Source of the DNA: Amoeboaphelidium occidentale
Taxonomy: Eukaryota > Aphelidiomycota > Aphelidea
DNA: 64,000 nt
Direction: 5' to 3'
Assembly (NCBI GenBank): GCA_023515795.1
Contig: JALGPX010000049.1
Span: forward strand, 1 to 64,000
Shown: positions 1-10,091 of the stretch, in pieces
How positions within the stretch are numbered: the first letter of the stretch is position 1
How the letters are laid out: every line of letters begins with the position of its first letter
The notes under the pieces: model-generated
Told to the model about the DNA's origin: nothing
Seen by the model: only the letters and a program-made list of their open reading frames with translations
The model's database searches: none
Position numbers and translations under genes: made by a program

Positions 1-1096
1 AAAGTACCACATAATTCTTCATGTGACAATACCGGATCGCATTTCTTTGTACTAAAACGGCAATTACCTATGGCATAGAGTATGCTTAACACCAAGTTAA
101 ACTTATTCCTAGAGATTTTGTAGGAACTTAACGCGATCAAGGTGATCAAGCCGTGATATTGAAGGAATTACCAAACCAGCTATAGAAAGGAAATTAAGAC
201 TTCCACAAATGAAAATGGTGTCAAGTTTATACTCAGAATATTGTTACAGGTGTTATCTGCAACTTATCCTTATCATTTGGTGCACTTAGCAACCATTGCA
301 CCTGAGACTTACCGATTGGTAATTGCGTATGTTTTCAGACCACAGCCCTTGACTTTACCCAAAGGAATGGACAGAATATGTTGCTTCTAAAGTACTTGCT
401 CCAGCTATAAGATTTTTAACGCTTGAAACTTCAAAAAACTCACTCTATGATATTGATATTATAATATTGGAGCCCTNTGGTGTCAAGTTTTTACTCAGAA
501 TATTGTTACAGGTGTTATCTGCAACTTATCCTTATCATCTGGTGCACTTAGCAACCATTGCACCTTAGACTTACCGATTGGTAACTGCGAATGTTTTCAG
601 ACCACAGAACTCGACTGTACTCAAAGGAATGGACAGAATATGTTGCTTCTAAAGTACTTGCTCCAGCTATAAGATTTTTAACGCTTGAAACTTCAAAAAA
701 CTCACTCTATGATATTGACATTATAATATTGGAGCCCTGCTTACTTGGAATGAAACCTCGGTTCGAATGGCACAATTAACTTAATAAACGCGTGTCTTCA
801 GCTGATTCAGGCTTTGTTTGAATTAATTCTATGCACCCGGCGAGCAGTAAAGCCTTGCTTTATTTCTATCTTAAGAAACACTAAACAATTGTTTTCAGTT
901 TGCGACCTGTTTGTCTTGTTCAAAGAGGTTTTCGATGCCCTCAGGATTTTCACCAAATCTTCAGTTCATCGTAAAGCACTTTCCTGGCCTGAGAAACCAA
1001 CAGAATTACGAATTACCGGAATTCACTGACGGACCTGCGACGACTGCCTTCAACCATAAATTTCCAGCGCCGAAATTGAAAATCAAAAGTGAAACG
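1..1096. other. Window edge without a recognisable gene
   Basis: No reading frame here matches a family I know. Short open stretches exist (for example 591-779, about 62 codons), but they start at non-ATG or unsupported codons and sit inside the duplicated segment described separately. The last 300 bases are presumably the promoter and 5' leader of the dynamin-like gene: its frame is open back to 911, but homology begins only near 1097. The part before 780 could be the decayed or partial end of a gene lying mostly outside the window. Confidence 0.5.
216..738 (+). repeat. 261-bp direct duplication around a single-N gap
   Basis: Bases 216-476 are repeated at 478-738 with the same length and roughly a dozen substitutions, separated by one N at 477. 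Both copies end at the same 'ggagccct' string. The same layout (copy, Ns, copy) occurs at the three other gaps in this window, so the likely cause is two overlapping contig ends from diverged haplotypes that were not merged. A real tandem duplication is possible because this pair is more diverged than the other three. Confidence 0.75.
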
Positions 1097-3322
1097 ATGA
1101 CTCAGTTGACTTCCAAATACGAATCCATGCAGGACTTGATCCCTGTGATGAATAAACTTCAGGATGTCTTTGGTACCATTGGAAGTGAACAGTTGGATTT
1201 ACCGCAAATTGTTGTGGTTGGCTCCCAATCTTCAGGGAAGAGTTCTGTGCTGGAGAACATTGTGCAGAAGGATTTCCTTCCAAGAGGAAAAGATATTGTT
1301 ACCAGACGCCCGCTGGTGCTGCAGCTGATGAATTTGAAAGAGACTGACGATGGCTCGGCTGTGCAGAAGGAATACGCTGAATTTCTACATTTACCGGAAA
1401 CCACATTTACCGATTTCGATTTGGTACGGGAGGAAATTGAGAGGGAAACCGAAAGAGTTGCCGGCGCACAGAAGGGAATCTCAAGAGAACCGATTTATTT
1501 GAAAATTTACTCTCCGAAAGTTCTGAATTTGACGTTGGTTGATTTGCCCGGAATCACAAAAGTTCCAATTGGGAATCAGCCGCCTGATATTGAAAATGTT
1601 ATAAAGAAACTCATAATGGAATACATTTGTAAGCCAAGTGCGATTATATTGGCTGTTACTCCTGCTAATCAAGATATTGTGAACTCTGAGGCAATCAAGC
1701 TTGCTCGCGAAGTTGATCCAGAGGGTAAACGCACACTTGGAGTATTGAGCAAACTTGATCTTATGGATTCAGGCACTAATGCTTATGATATTTTGGTTGG
1801 AAGGCAGTTGCCCTTGAAGTTGGGGTACATTGGTGTTGTTAACAGGAGTCAGCAAGACATTATTGAAAACAAGACAATTGTTCAGGCTTTGAAAAAGGAA
1901 GAGGAATTCTTTAGGAACCATCCTGCTTATCGCTCTATATCTTCAAGATGTGGCACTGCTTACTTGGAGAGAACTTTGAATGGAATCCTAATCAATCATA
2001 TTAAAGAGAAGATTCCAGATTTAAAGGCAAAGTTGAATTTGCTTATTGTCCAGACAGAGCAAGAACTGTATAGCTACGGAGACTCACAAATATTTGAAGG
2101 AAAGGCGCATCAAGGATCTCTTGTTCTGAAACTATTGACCAAGTTTTCTAATAATTTCAACTCTTCGATTGATGGTACTTATGCAGAAGTCTCCACCTCT
2201 GAGCTCTGTGGTGGAGCAAGATTGTATTATATTTTCAATTCTATTTTTGGTCAGTCCTTGGAGAACATTGATCCATGTTCTGGTCTCAGTATACAAGATA
2301 TTAAAACTGCAATCAGAAACTCTACTGGTCCTCGTCCTTCATTATTTATACCAGAGGTTGCATTTGATCTATTGATCAAGCCTCAAATCAAGAGATTAGA
2401 AGCTCCAAGTCTTCGCTGTGTAGAACTAGTTTTTGACGAAATGCTGAAAATTGTTAATCAAGCTTGTGAATCCAAAGAGTTGATGAGATTTCCAAGATTC
2501 CATCACAGACTTATGGAAGTTGTTGTCCAATTGCTGAGAGATAGAATGGCACCTACACAAGCTTATATTGAGAGTTTGATAAGTATACAGACAGCTTATA
2601 TTAATACTAATCATCCCGATTTCATTGGTGGAAGTGCAGCTATTGCTACGATCGAAAGAAAACATGAAAGAATGAGATTGAAGGAGCAACAGAAGCTCTT
2701 GAAGAAGCAGCAATTCTTGGCTAATCATTTTCCAAATGGTCCTGGTATGCCTCCAGCTCATGGTCGCAAACCCTCTCCTTCTGCTCCTGCTGCTACTGGT
2801 CAGAACATTAATGGTACGGCTGGAGTACAATCTGTATTGAGTGACCCTGGTATAGTTCCTAATGGCAAAGAGAGTGGCTTTCTGACTTACTTCTTTGGCG
2901 GCCATGTTAATGGATCTCCACAATCAGAGGGTAACTCAAGATCAAATTCGCCAACAAGAACTTTGGATGAGACAACTTCTGATGGTAATCCGCTTGTTAA
3001 CTATCACTCTGATACTCCTCAACAAAATGCACTCTCAAGTAAAGAACAATTGGAAGTGGAACTCATTAGGTCCTTGATAGAGTCATACTTCAACATCACA
3101 AGAAAGACAATCACTGACTTGGTTCCAAAGACGATTATGCACTTGATTGTCAATTACGCAAAAGAGAATATCCAAAACAGACTCGTTACTAGCCTTTACA
3201 AGGAAGATTTGTTTGCAGAACTGTTGAGTGAAGATCAAAGAATTTTGCAAGAAAGAGAAAAATGTCGAGCTTTACTAGACGTGTACAGGAGAGGTGCTCA
3301 TATTCTATCCGAAATTATCTAG
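1097..3322 (+). CDS. Dynamin-related GTPase (Vps1/Dnm1/Drp1 family)
   Basis: A large GTPase that polymerises around membranes and drives scission, in vacuolar/Golgi traffic, mitochondrial or peroxisomal fission. Visible motifs are P-loop GSQSSGKSS (about residues 42-50), DLPG (about 149), SKLD (about 218), a middle/stalk domain, a Ser/Pro-rich variable insert (about 540-640) containing a GFLTYFFGG patch, and a C-terminal GED (about 650-741). The start at 1097 is chosen because homology begins with the typical '(M)xDLIPVMNKLQDVF' N-terminus shortly after it. The frame stays open upstream to a TTG at 911 with an ATG at 935, but that stretch has no family likeness. Length (741 aa) suits the family. 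The LPQIVVVGSQSSGKSSVLENI segment is nearest to Vps1/Drp1, while the variable insert recalls Dnm1, so I do not choose between orthologues. Confidence 0.93.
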   Translation: MTQLTSKYESMQDLIPVMNKLQDVFGTIGSEQLDLPQIVVVGSQSSGKSSVLENIVQKDFLPRGKDIVTRRPLVLQLMNLKETDDGSAVQKEYAEFLHLPETTFTDFDLVREEIERETERVAGAQKGISREPIYLKIYSPKVLNLTLVDLPGITKVPIGNQPPDIENVIKKLIMEYICKPSAIILAVTPANQDIVNSEAIKLAREVDPEGKRTLGVLSKLDLMDSGTNAYDILVGRQLPLKLGYIGVVNRSQQDIIENKTIVQALKKEEEFFRNHPAYRSISSRCGTAYLERTLNGILINHIKEKIPDLKAKLNLLIVQTEQELYSYGDSQIFEGKAHQGSLVLKLLTKFSNNFNSSIDGTYAEVSTSELCGGARLYYIFNSIFGQSLENIDPCSGLSIQDIKTAIRNSTGPRPSLFIPEVAFDLLIKPQIKRLEAPSLRCVELVFDEMLKIVNQACESKELMRFPRFHHRLMEVVVQLLRDRMAPTQAYIESLISIQTAYINTNHPDFIGGSAAIATIERKHERMRLKEQQKLLKKQQFLANHFPNGPGMPPAHGRKPSPSAPAATGQNINGTAGVQSVLSDPGIVPNGKESGFLTYFFGGHVNGSPQSEGNSRSNSPTRTLDETTSDGNPLVNYHSDTPQQNALSSKEQLEVELIRSLIESYFNITRKTITDLVPKTIMHLIVNYAKENIQNRLVTSLYKEDLFAELLSEDQRILQEREKCRALLDVYRRGAHILSEII

Positions 3323-3368
3323 GAGAAAACGAAAATATACTTTTAAACAATTTAATTACTGTGAGATT

Positions 3369-5348
3369 TCAATTCTTTCTCTTGTGAAGTTTCTGCAAGA
3401 GTTCCTTGTCCACTGGCGCTTCACTTGAAGATCCGTGAGCTTTCTTAACTTCAGCATGTTTCAGTTTCTTCTTCTGCATTTCAGCCATCATCATGGCCAT
3501 TGGATCTGACTGAGGAGGTGGCGAATTAGAAGCAGAAGATTCTGCTGCCACCTCAACTGACTTCAATTTCTTTCCGCCTTGAATCTCAGCTAGAAGATTT
3601 GATCGGTTCTCAGTAGCAGCTGGAGTAGGAACAGACGGAGATGAAACTAAAGATGGAGGAGGAGGTGGTGGTGGAGGTGCAGAAGCTGCGAAACCAGATG
3701 CTGTAGTCTGCACAGGTGGAGGTGGAGGAGGTGGCGGAGCAAAACTTGGTCCGTTAGGGGATTCTTCATTTGAATCGGAATCAGCGCGAATAGTACTAGA
3801 TCCAATAGAAGAGACAGAAGAGTGATTTGATTTCACTGAGGCGCTTGAAGAGTTAATTCTTACAGCTTTAGCTTCTGAGAGTTGCTTCTTCATCACGCTG
3901 ATCTCCGACTCCATATCTTTGACCTGCTTTTTAGAAGCAGTTAATTCAATAGACACATTCTTGTAATTTTCTTCAACCAATTTTAATTGCTTCTCAATTT
4001 CCTTCTGTTCTTGTTCGGCCTTGTTTTGTATCTCCTTCTTAACCTCTTCGATTTCCTTTAAAGCACTGTCTTCGTTCTTTCTTGCACTTGATAATTCAAG
4101 TCGCAGCAATTCTAGTTCATTGTTCATATTAGATGATACTTTTGAAGCTTCTGCTCTGGTGTCCTTTAGCTCTTCTTCCTTTTGCTTTAGTGAGAAATTA
4201 AGCTTTTCAACATTGCTGTAAAGCATCTTATTTTCATCCATTAATTTAGAGATTGTGACTTCAAAGTATGAGGCTTCTTTCTTTAATTTATCGTATTGAA
4301 TTCTCAACTGCTCCTCTTTGTGCAGCAAATCCGTAACAACTTTCTTTTCCTTTTCCAAACTATTCGTCAGAATATCAATTTGCTTCTGATACTTTTCATT
4401 ACCGTCTCCCTTCTTTTCCTGCTGCTCGAGCTTTGTTTTCAATAAAGAAATTTCCTTGTCTTTCTCTGAGATTGTTTTCTTGAGAGATTCTTCAACAGTG
4501 CTTATCTTATTCTTGTCGGCAGAGGGAGCCTTGAGCTTCGCAATAATCTCGTTCTGAGAAGAAACCACTGATTTGGTTGACTTCAGCTTTAAATTGACCG
4601 TTTCCAATTCTCTGCGCAAATTCTGAATTTCCATCTTCTGCTTCTCAACAGCTTCCTGATTACCAGCAGATTCAGAATGGTTAGACTCTTTTGCCATTGC
4701 CAATTTTCTCTTTTGGAGCTCTAAGCTGTTTGTCTTCTCATCCAATTCATACTTTAGCCTTCTAAGCAACAAACACGTCGCTGACACAACAGATTTACCA
4801 TTCAAATGATTCTCAAGTCCAAAATCCCCAATAATCAGACGCTTGAGCTGAGATAGTTCGCTTTCTGGCGCAGGTTTTGTCGGTTTAAATGAGACAGATC
4901 CTCCAGAAACAGGCCCTGTAAAAGATTCCGTAGATTTTGCCTTCGACAGATGCGCCTTATCTTCCTCGGATGAAATACCAACTGCAGAGTCTTTGCTAGC
5001 GCTTTTCTTCAAAGTATCTGACGGAGGACGTGTCGAAGGTGGAGGAGGAAACGCAATAGTTGGGCTTCTAGTTAGAGATGTGGCGTTGACTTGTTTTGGA
5101 GCGGGTGCGTGCTTGACTGTCGCATTTCTTGATAGTGACGTAGGAGTAGTAGGAGTATTCAAAGGCGCAGGTGGAGGAGGAATATCAGGCGGCTGGCCAA
5201 TATAATCTTCAGCTGCAGTCACAGGGAAGCTGATATCCCTTCGCTTCGTTGGATTCTCAGGTGCATAATTGATAACGCCCGAAGAAGGATGAGACTTTTG
5301 AGTTGCATCAGAACTTTTCTTTCGAGATAACTTTGCAAGAAACGACAT
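3369..5348 (-). CDS. Coiled-coil, polyproline, tandem-WH2 actin regulator
   Basis: About 659 aa, unrecognised as a whole. In order it has a basic, Ser-rich N-terminus with proline patches (PPDIPPPPAP), a long charged coiled coil (roughly residues 170-500), two profilin-type polyproline runs (PPPPPPPP) around 535-575, and two WH2-like actin-binding motifs: NLLAEIQGGKKLKSV (about 578-595) and MMMAEMQKKKLKHAEV (about 612-630). The motif order (oligomerising coil, polyproline, tandem WH2) is that of a WH2 actin nucleator or of WIP/verprolin and Cobl-like proteins. No WH1, CA or FH2 domain is visible. The start is the ATG at 5348; the frame continues 12 bases upstream only to a TTG. The stop is 46 bp from the convergent dynamin stop. 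The actin role is inferred from motifs. Confidence 0.8.
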   Translation of the reverse strand: MSFLAKLSRKKSSDATQKSHPSSGVINYAPENPTKRRDISFPVTAAEDYIGQPPDIPPPPAPLNTPTTPTSLSRNATVKHAPAPKQVNATSLTRSPTIAFPPPPSTRPPSDTLKKSASKDSAVGISSEEDKAHLSKAKSTESFTGPVSGGSVSFKPTKPAPESELSQLKRLIIGDFGLENHLNGKSVVSATCLLLRRLKYELDEKTNSLELQKRKLAMAKESNHSESAGNQEAVEKQKMEIQNLRRELETVNLKLKSTKSVVSSQNEIIAKLKAPSADKNKISTVEESLKKTISEKDKEISLLKTKLEQQEKKGDGNEKYQKQIDILTNSLEKEKKVVTDLLHKEEQLRIQYDKLKKEASYFEVTISKLMDENKMLYSNVEKLNFSLKQKEEELKDTRAEASKVSSNMNNELELLRLELSSARKNEDSALKEIEEVKKEIQNKAEQEQKEIEKQLKLVEENYKNVSIELTASKKQVKDMESEISVMKKQLSEAKAVRINSSSASVKSNHSSVSSIGSSTIRADSDSNEESPNGPSFAPPPPPPPPVQTTASGFAASAPPPPPPPPSLVSSPSVPTPAATENRSNLLAEIQGGKKLKSVEVAAESSASNSPPPQSDPMAMMMAEMQKKKLKHAEVKKAHGSSSEAPVDKELLQKLHKRKN

Positions 5349-5519
5349 AAATGCTGTCAAAGCCTGATTTTCTATTCAGAGTGAAAAGAACTCAAAATGC
5401 TGTGCCACTTTTGCCGATCAAAGCGCGAAGCATTTGTTTCATTTGTCTCACGCTCGTAAGCCACTCACTCTGAGAATGACAGACAAAAATAGCATTTATT
5501 ACATACGTTTTAGTAAAAT

Positions 5520-7532
5520 CTAATCCAGCTCATCAAGTATTCGCCCGATATCATTGTAGACTGCGTGACTCGCTGCTTTAGCTTGTGCAGAATATCCTCT
5601 CAGTTTAATTATATCTGATATTATCACGTTCTCATTAATATCAGAACGCTTTCTATCAATGTGTAATGTACTCAGTTCATCCCATGATGCATTATATATT
5701 GACATCATATTGTTCAGTTGGTACAACTTTTGAAAGTAAGATGAAAGCGACAGTATAAGGATAAAAGAACTGAAAGCAAGCAATAGTCCCTGAACGTTGT
5801 TTCCATTTTCCAAAAATCCAAATACAGTGTCTATAATAAACGACACTGTATCTGAAACCTTTTCTTTGAGAGACTTCTTTGCTTCCACCACAGGCTCTGG
5901 AAGAGATATCTTCAGCAGCTCTGCAGGAAGTTCTACATTCTTGGATACAAGTCGAGGTAAAAAGTCGCAAGGCGCTTGTTCTGCGGCTAGTTTCCGAATG
6001 GCAACTTTCAAATCATTAACATGTCCAGAAACACCTCCAATAGCGCCCTTCTCAACTTGACTTTCCCACATTATACTCTTCTTGAAGTCTACAGTCATAC
6101 TTACAACCAATTTAGCAGAGTTTGGACCATTAAATGCTATCACGTACTTGGATATGACCTCGAATGATTCACCATAAGGAACATTAGGCGTTTTAGTTTT
6201 GCATTCAATAACGTAAAGAAAATCAGTGTTCTGCCACAGAATTTGGGTTTCATTACAAGAAGTTGTTGAGGCGGGCAGAAGCGGAGCTTTGAAAGATATA
6301 GAATAAACAAACTCTCTTGTAACTTTATCTCCAGCGCTCCAAGGTTTCAAGTCAAACCCTGAGGAACCACGATCTTGGTAGAACTTCTTCATAAAATCTG
6401 CACCTTCTTTCTCGAAGATTAAATGAAACATTTGACGACAATCCAATCCTTCAATAACTTCATCGCAAACCATGTGTTTCAAAGCAGGTTCTGTAACGGG
6501 AACTGGTCCAGGTGGTAGCTCTTCCAATTTGAACTGTTTGAATGTTCCTTTGCTGTCCTTTTCTGATGTTAATGGTTTATATGCAGATTGTGGTCTTGAA
6601 TCGATCTTCCGCCTGACATGCTTCTCAGACCGTTCAAACTGAGACAAACGCGGCATCGTGGCAGCAGGATGGTTCCCATTACTAACTAAAGAAACTGCGC
6701 TTGGTTCTGATGGAATTTCATTTGGACTCGCTAGCAATTCCTCTTCGTACATGATGACCTCGTCCATTCCAGCAGAATTGGAAAACATGTCTAAATTCAA
6801 ATTCTCACTTGAGAGCGACGTTACGGCCATAACAGTCGTTTTAGGAGCAGGAATTGTCTCATCAACAGTTTCAACTGTAGGCGATACAACAATTTCTGGT
6901 GAAACGGGCGATTTGACTTGAGCTGCCGTGCTTTTGCGTCTGCCCATCGTTCCAACATTCATAAATTGATGCTGTTGATTCTTTAAACAATCTTCCCATG
7001 CCTGTTTCATAACAGAATAAGTTGAATCCCTTTTAAGAAGACCATTAAAGTAATACTTTGAATGAAGCGTTGAAACTTTAACTGCATTCGGAAACAGACC
7101 AGCGGTGTTCTTCTTTTCCAGTGACAAAATATCTTTGTAATGTACCGTTAACGCCAGAGCCTTCGTGAACAGTTTTCCGTAGAACAGCAAATGATTTTGA
7201 GTCATTAGAAGCTTTCCATGCCATAAAACAGATTCTCTTTCCAAAGCACACGACGATGACCCATGAATGGTTTCAGCTGTTAAATCAGGAAAGCATTTCG
7301 CTAGAAACTTTTCATCTGAAGTCGAAGGCTCTTTAGTTTGTTGCTGTTGTTGCAGGGGAGGCTGCTGTTGCTGCTGCTGTTGGGTTGTCTGACCGTCAAA
7401 GAATTCTTCCTCTTCAGTCGCTTCAAGAATTACTACTGAAGGTGCTCGAACTTTTCCGAGGGACGGCGGTGAGAATTTCGGACTTTCTTCTTCTTCCGTT
7501 TTGAGCGGCTGTTCCAAATTCGGTGACGACAT
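5520..7532 (-). CDS. GRAM-VASt membrane protein, Lam/Aster sterol-transfer family
   Basis: A 670-aa protein with the architecture of yeast Lam/Ysp and animal GRAMD1/Aster proteins, which are ER-anchored and move sterol at membrane contact sites. A low-complexity N-terminus with Q-runs is followed by a GRAM domain (about residues 74-180; KFLAKCFPDL ... ESVLWHGKLLMTQNHLLFYG), a Ser-rich linker, one VASt/StART-like domain (about 350-525; ALKHMVCDEVIEG ... PYGESFEVISKYVI), a single hydrophobic segment (about 582-605) and a short luminal or cytosolic tail. The ATG at 7532 is the first in frame. It is divergent from the NUFIP-like gene, with 234 bp between start codons. Confidence 0.9.
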   Translation of the reverse strand: MSSPNLEQPLKTEEEESPKFSPPSLGKVRAPSVVILEATEEEEFFDGQTTQQQQQQQPPLQQQQQTKEPSTSDEKFLAKCFPDLTAETIHGSSSCALERESVLWHGKLLMTQNHLLFYGKLFTKALALTVHYKDILSLEKKNTAGLFPNAVKVSTLHSKYYFNGLLKRDSTYSVMKQAWEDCLKNQQHQFMNVGTMGRRKSTAAQVKSPVSPEIVVSPTVETVDETIPAPKTTVMAVTSLSSENLNLDMFSNSAGMDEVIMYEEELLASPNEIPSEPSAVSLVSNGNHPAATMPRLSQFERSEKHVRRKIDSRPQSAYKPLTSEKDSKGTFKQFKLEELPPGPVPVTEPALKHMVCDEVIEGLDCRQMFHLIFEKEGADFMKKFYQDRGSSGFDLKPWSAGDKVTREFVYSISFKAPLLPASTTSCNETQILWQNTDFLYVIECKTKTPNVPYGESFEVISKYVIAFNGPNSAKLVVSMTVDFKKSIMWESQVEKGAIGGVSGHVNDLKVAIRKLAAEQAPCDFLPRLVSKNVELPAELLKISLPEPVVEAKKSLKEKVSDTVSFIIDTVFGFLENGNNVQGLLLAFSSFILILSLSSYFQKLYQLNNMMSIYNASWDELSTLHIDRKRSDINENVIISDIIKLRGYSAQAKAASHAVYNDIGRILDELD

Positions 7533-7766
7533 TCGGAGGAGTCAAAAAAGATTTCCCACCGTGGCGTTCGAATCGCAGATCTGGAAACACAACTGTTTAA
7601 GCTTGAATTGTTTCGTGTCTAATGTGAAGCTAATGGGGCTCATACGATTGTAGCCTTTCTTTATCATTTGCCTCGAACTTAAAGGTAAACCCTTCACTTT
7701 AAGCTTATCGCCCCTTCTTTTGGTTTTGCGCTTTTGACTGTTTTCTATCCAAACACAATTCTGAAG

Positions 7767-9159
7767 ATGTCTGAAGGACAGGAATCGAATATCGCGCCTT
7801 CAGATGGAAATGGTGCCAATGGATTTATCATACAACAACCAGTCGTATACAGTCAGGTGTCGAACCAATACGCTGGATATTCTGCATCAAGCATCAATCA
7901 AGCGATGCCATTTGCTTATCCTACAGCTTTACCTCAACAGCAAACTTATCCTGGGTTTTATCCACAATATCCCGTTGCATCTTATGGACAGAATGTTAAT
8001 GCGATGTATGGGTATCAAGATCCTCAAGCCATGTATGCAATGGCATCTCAACAATATGCAACATCATTGGGATTTCCTCCTTCACGCAACGATACTTTTC
8101 AGAGTGCTTCTTACGGTAATGCTGCGTATGGTTATGGCGGTGCTGGTAACAATGGAATGCGGAATAATGCTCAAGCAAGAAGCGCTTGGCCTCAACGCCA
8201 AAAAGTTCCTCAAATACCTCAAAGATGTGTTCCTTGTGAGAAGAACTTTCCTAACGAGTCGCAATATAAGGCGCATGCGGAGCAGCACGTGACATGCCCT
8301 CAGTGTAGTTTTGCTGCTGCAAAGAAGGTTGTCACGAAACACATCCAGACAGATCATCCTGTTTATGTCAAGAATGACGCAGGTATCGCTGCTTCCTCTA
8401 CAGACAAGCAATATGATGCAGATCCTGAGACTGTTCAGAGTCTTCGTATAATGGAAAGCCCTGAGGAAATTGCAAAGTGGATAGAAGAGCGAAAGAAACG
8501 ATGGCCTACAGAGGAAAACATAAAACGGAGATCCGAGACGGGCCAGGGCTCTGCTGCAGTAGGAGAGACAGCAGATTTACTTGATTTTTTTAAGAAGGAC
8601 AAGAAGTCAAAATCATCGAATAGGAAGCGAAAACAAACTGATGTTGCTGATGGAGATGCAGGAGATGACAGTAATCAGAACAAGAAGGCAAAGACAAGGA
8701 TTTGTAAATACTTTCTTAAAGGCCAATGCTCAAAGGGAGATGATTGCACTTTTAGACACGAGCAAACTGCTAAACGGAGAGGTAAAGTTGCTGCAACAGA
8801 GAAATCACTACAAGAAAAGTTGCAAGACTTAACCGAGAAGTCAGTTCTAAGAGACCATAATCTGTATCAAACCGTAAGTTTACTTACTTTTTGATGATTT
8901 AATTTTCTAGATTATTCAAAGGGACATTGAAGCGCAAAAGAAACAGATTTACAAAGCCATAAGGTTCATTGTTGATTCCGACTTTTTGAAAGCCTATGCG
9001 CCAGAAAAATCAGAGCAAGTGGCTGCTAGAGAAGATCCAGAGGATAATGCTGATCATTCAACCTCTGAGGAAGAAGAGGGCGCCATTGATGAATCTTGGG
9101 AAGCAGATTTCGAAGAGTTCAAACAAAGTCTGGATGAACCAGTTGAAGATTCTGTTTAA
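7767..9159 (+). CDS. NUFIP1-like C2H2 + CCCH zinc-finger protein (2 exons)
   Basis: Exons 7767-8873 and 8911-9159 join in phase 0 across a 37-nt GT-AG intron and give 451 aa. A Tyr/Gln-rich N-terminus is followed by a C2H2 finger (CVPCEKNFPNESQYKAHAEQH, about residues 154-174), a second Cys-pair/His segment (CPQCSF ... HIQTDH), the NUFIP1 signature SPEEIAKWIEERKKRWPT (about 231-248), a CCCH finger (CKYFLKGQCSKGDDCTFRH, about 313-331) and an acidic tail. NUFIP1/Rsa1 proteins scaffold box C/D snoRNP assembly with the R2TP complex; that role is inherited from the family. The frame opens at a TTG at 7734, but the first ATG is 7767. The gene is convergent with B9D1 (78 bp between stops). Confidence 0.88.
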
Positions 9160-9236
9160 AAGACATCAGAACGTGGTGTTTCATAGATTCTAGAAGTATA
9201 GATCATAAAACTTGTAATGAAATCATTTATTGTGTT

Positions 9237-9929
9237 CTAAACTTTGTATTGGTAACCAAACTTCTCAAGGTTTTTACTAGTAACAAACATTTGAACTTTC
9301 ACTACGCCGTGACTCCGAACTCGCGTTACTAAAGTATGAAACGTCATAAGAACATTTTAGAAACGAATTACCTTCGCGACCTTCTGGTTTACTCACAAAC
9401 TTGGGATCAATGAATTCCGGTAGTTTCCCTGCGACTTTACCAAGTATTTCGTTCAAAGGAGACGTCGCAACAGGAGCAAATAGAGGAATGTAAACGGTAC
9501 TCCTTGAAAACGTTAATGATCATGTGATAATTACATTCCTGGTGTTCTTGGCAAATGAACACAACCATACCCTCGAACAACATCTCTGCCTAATACATCT
9601 GGCCCATAAACAGCCAGAACCAATTGAGGCCATCCATATGCGTTTGTTGATTTATATGATACTTCAATAGGAAAGTTCCATACATTTAGATTATGAACCG
9701 TTTTAGAGCTGAACGGAGATGCTTTGCTAGCCTGTTGCGTAATACCTTCTTCTGATCCCGTTATCAAAGTCCAGTCTTGACCTGAAACAATGCAAAATTT
9801 ACAGTATAAATTATCATGTTCCGGCATCTACTCCAAAAAAGTATCAACAACATGATCCTGATCACAGTTTCAGCATACCTGAACACATTCGATTTGTCCA
9901 GAAAAGTTCATTATGAATTGAGACGTCAT
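9237..9929 (-). CDS. B9D1: B9 domain protein 1, ciliary transition-zone component (4 exons)
   Basis: Exons on the minus strand are 9929-9879, 9827-9535, 9502-9372 and 9328-9237. Introns are 50, 32 and 43 nt, all GT-AG, and the phases agree to give 188 aa. The joined protein follows animal B9D1 over its whole length: a GQIECVQ start, [85 protein letters not shown] and a final [11 protein letters not shown]9D1 works with B9D2, MKS1 and tectonic in the MKS module of the flagellar gate. The start codon at 9929 is the one whose exon continues the B9 homology. It is divergent from the Urc1-like gene, 162 bp between ATGs. This is strong evidence for a flagellated fungus. Confidence 0.93.
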
Positions 9930-10091
9930 TATCAGCTGCAGTTGATCTGTAACAGGAAAACTTTGCTTTGGATAAACAGTCGCCGTAATAGCCGAACATG
10001 AAGTTGTTTTTCCCGGTCAGTTGTCACATTCCCAGCTGCGAAAACTTTGCTTTCACTCACTCACTCTCTCTTTCAGTAATCAGAATTTCTT

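Noticed and set aside
911-1096. N-terminal extension of the dynamin-like protein
   Set aside because: The frame is open but begins at a TTG, has no family likeness, and overlaps the expected promoter region.
9791-9811. A 21-nt GT...AG segment inside B9D1 exon 2 on the minus strand that looks like a tiny intron
   Set aside because: Its translation (CKFCIVS) matches the conserved B9D1 sequence, and removing it would delete family residues.
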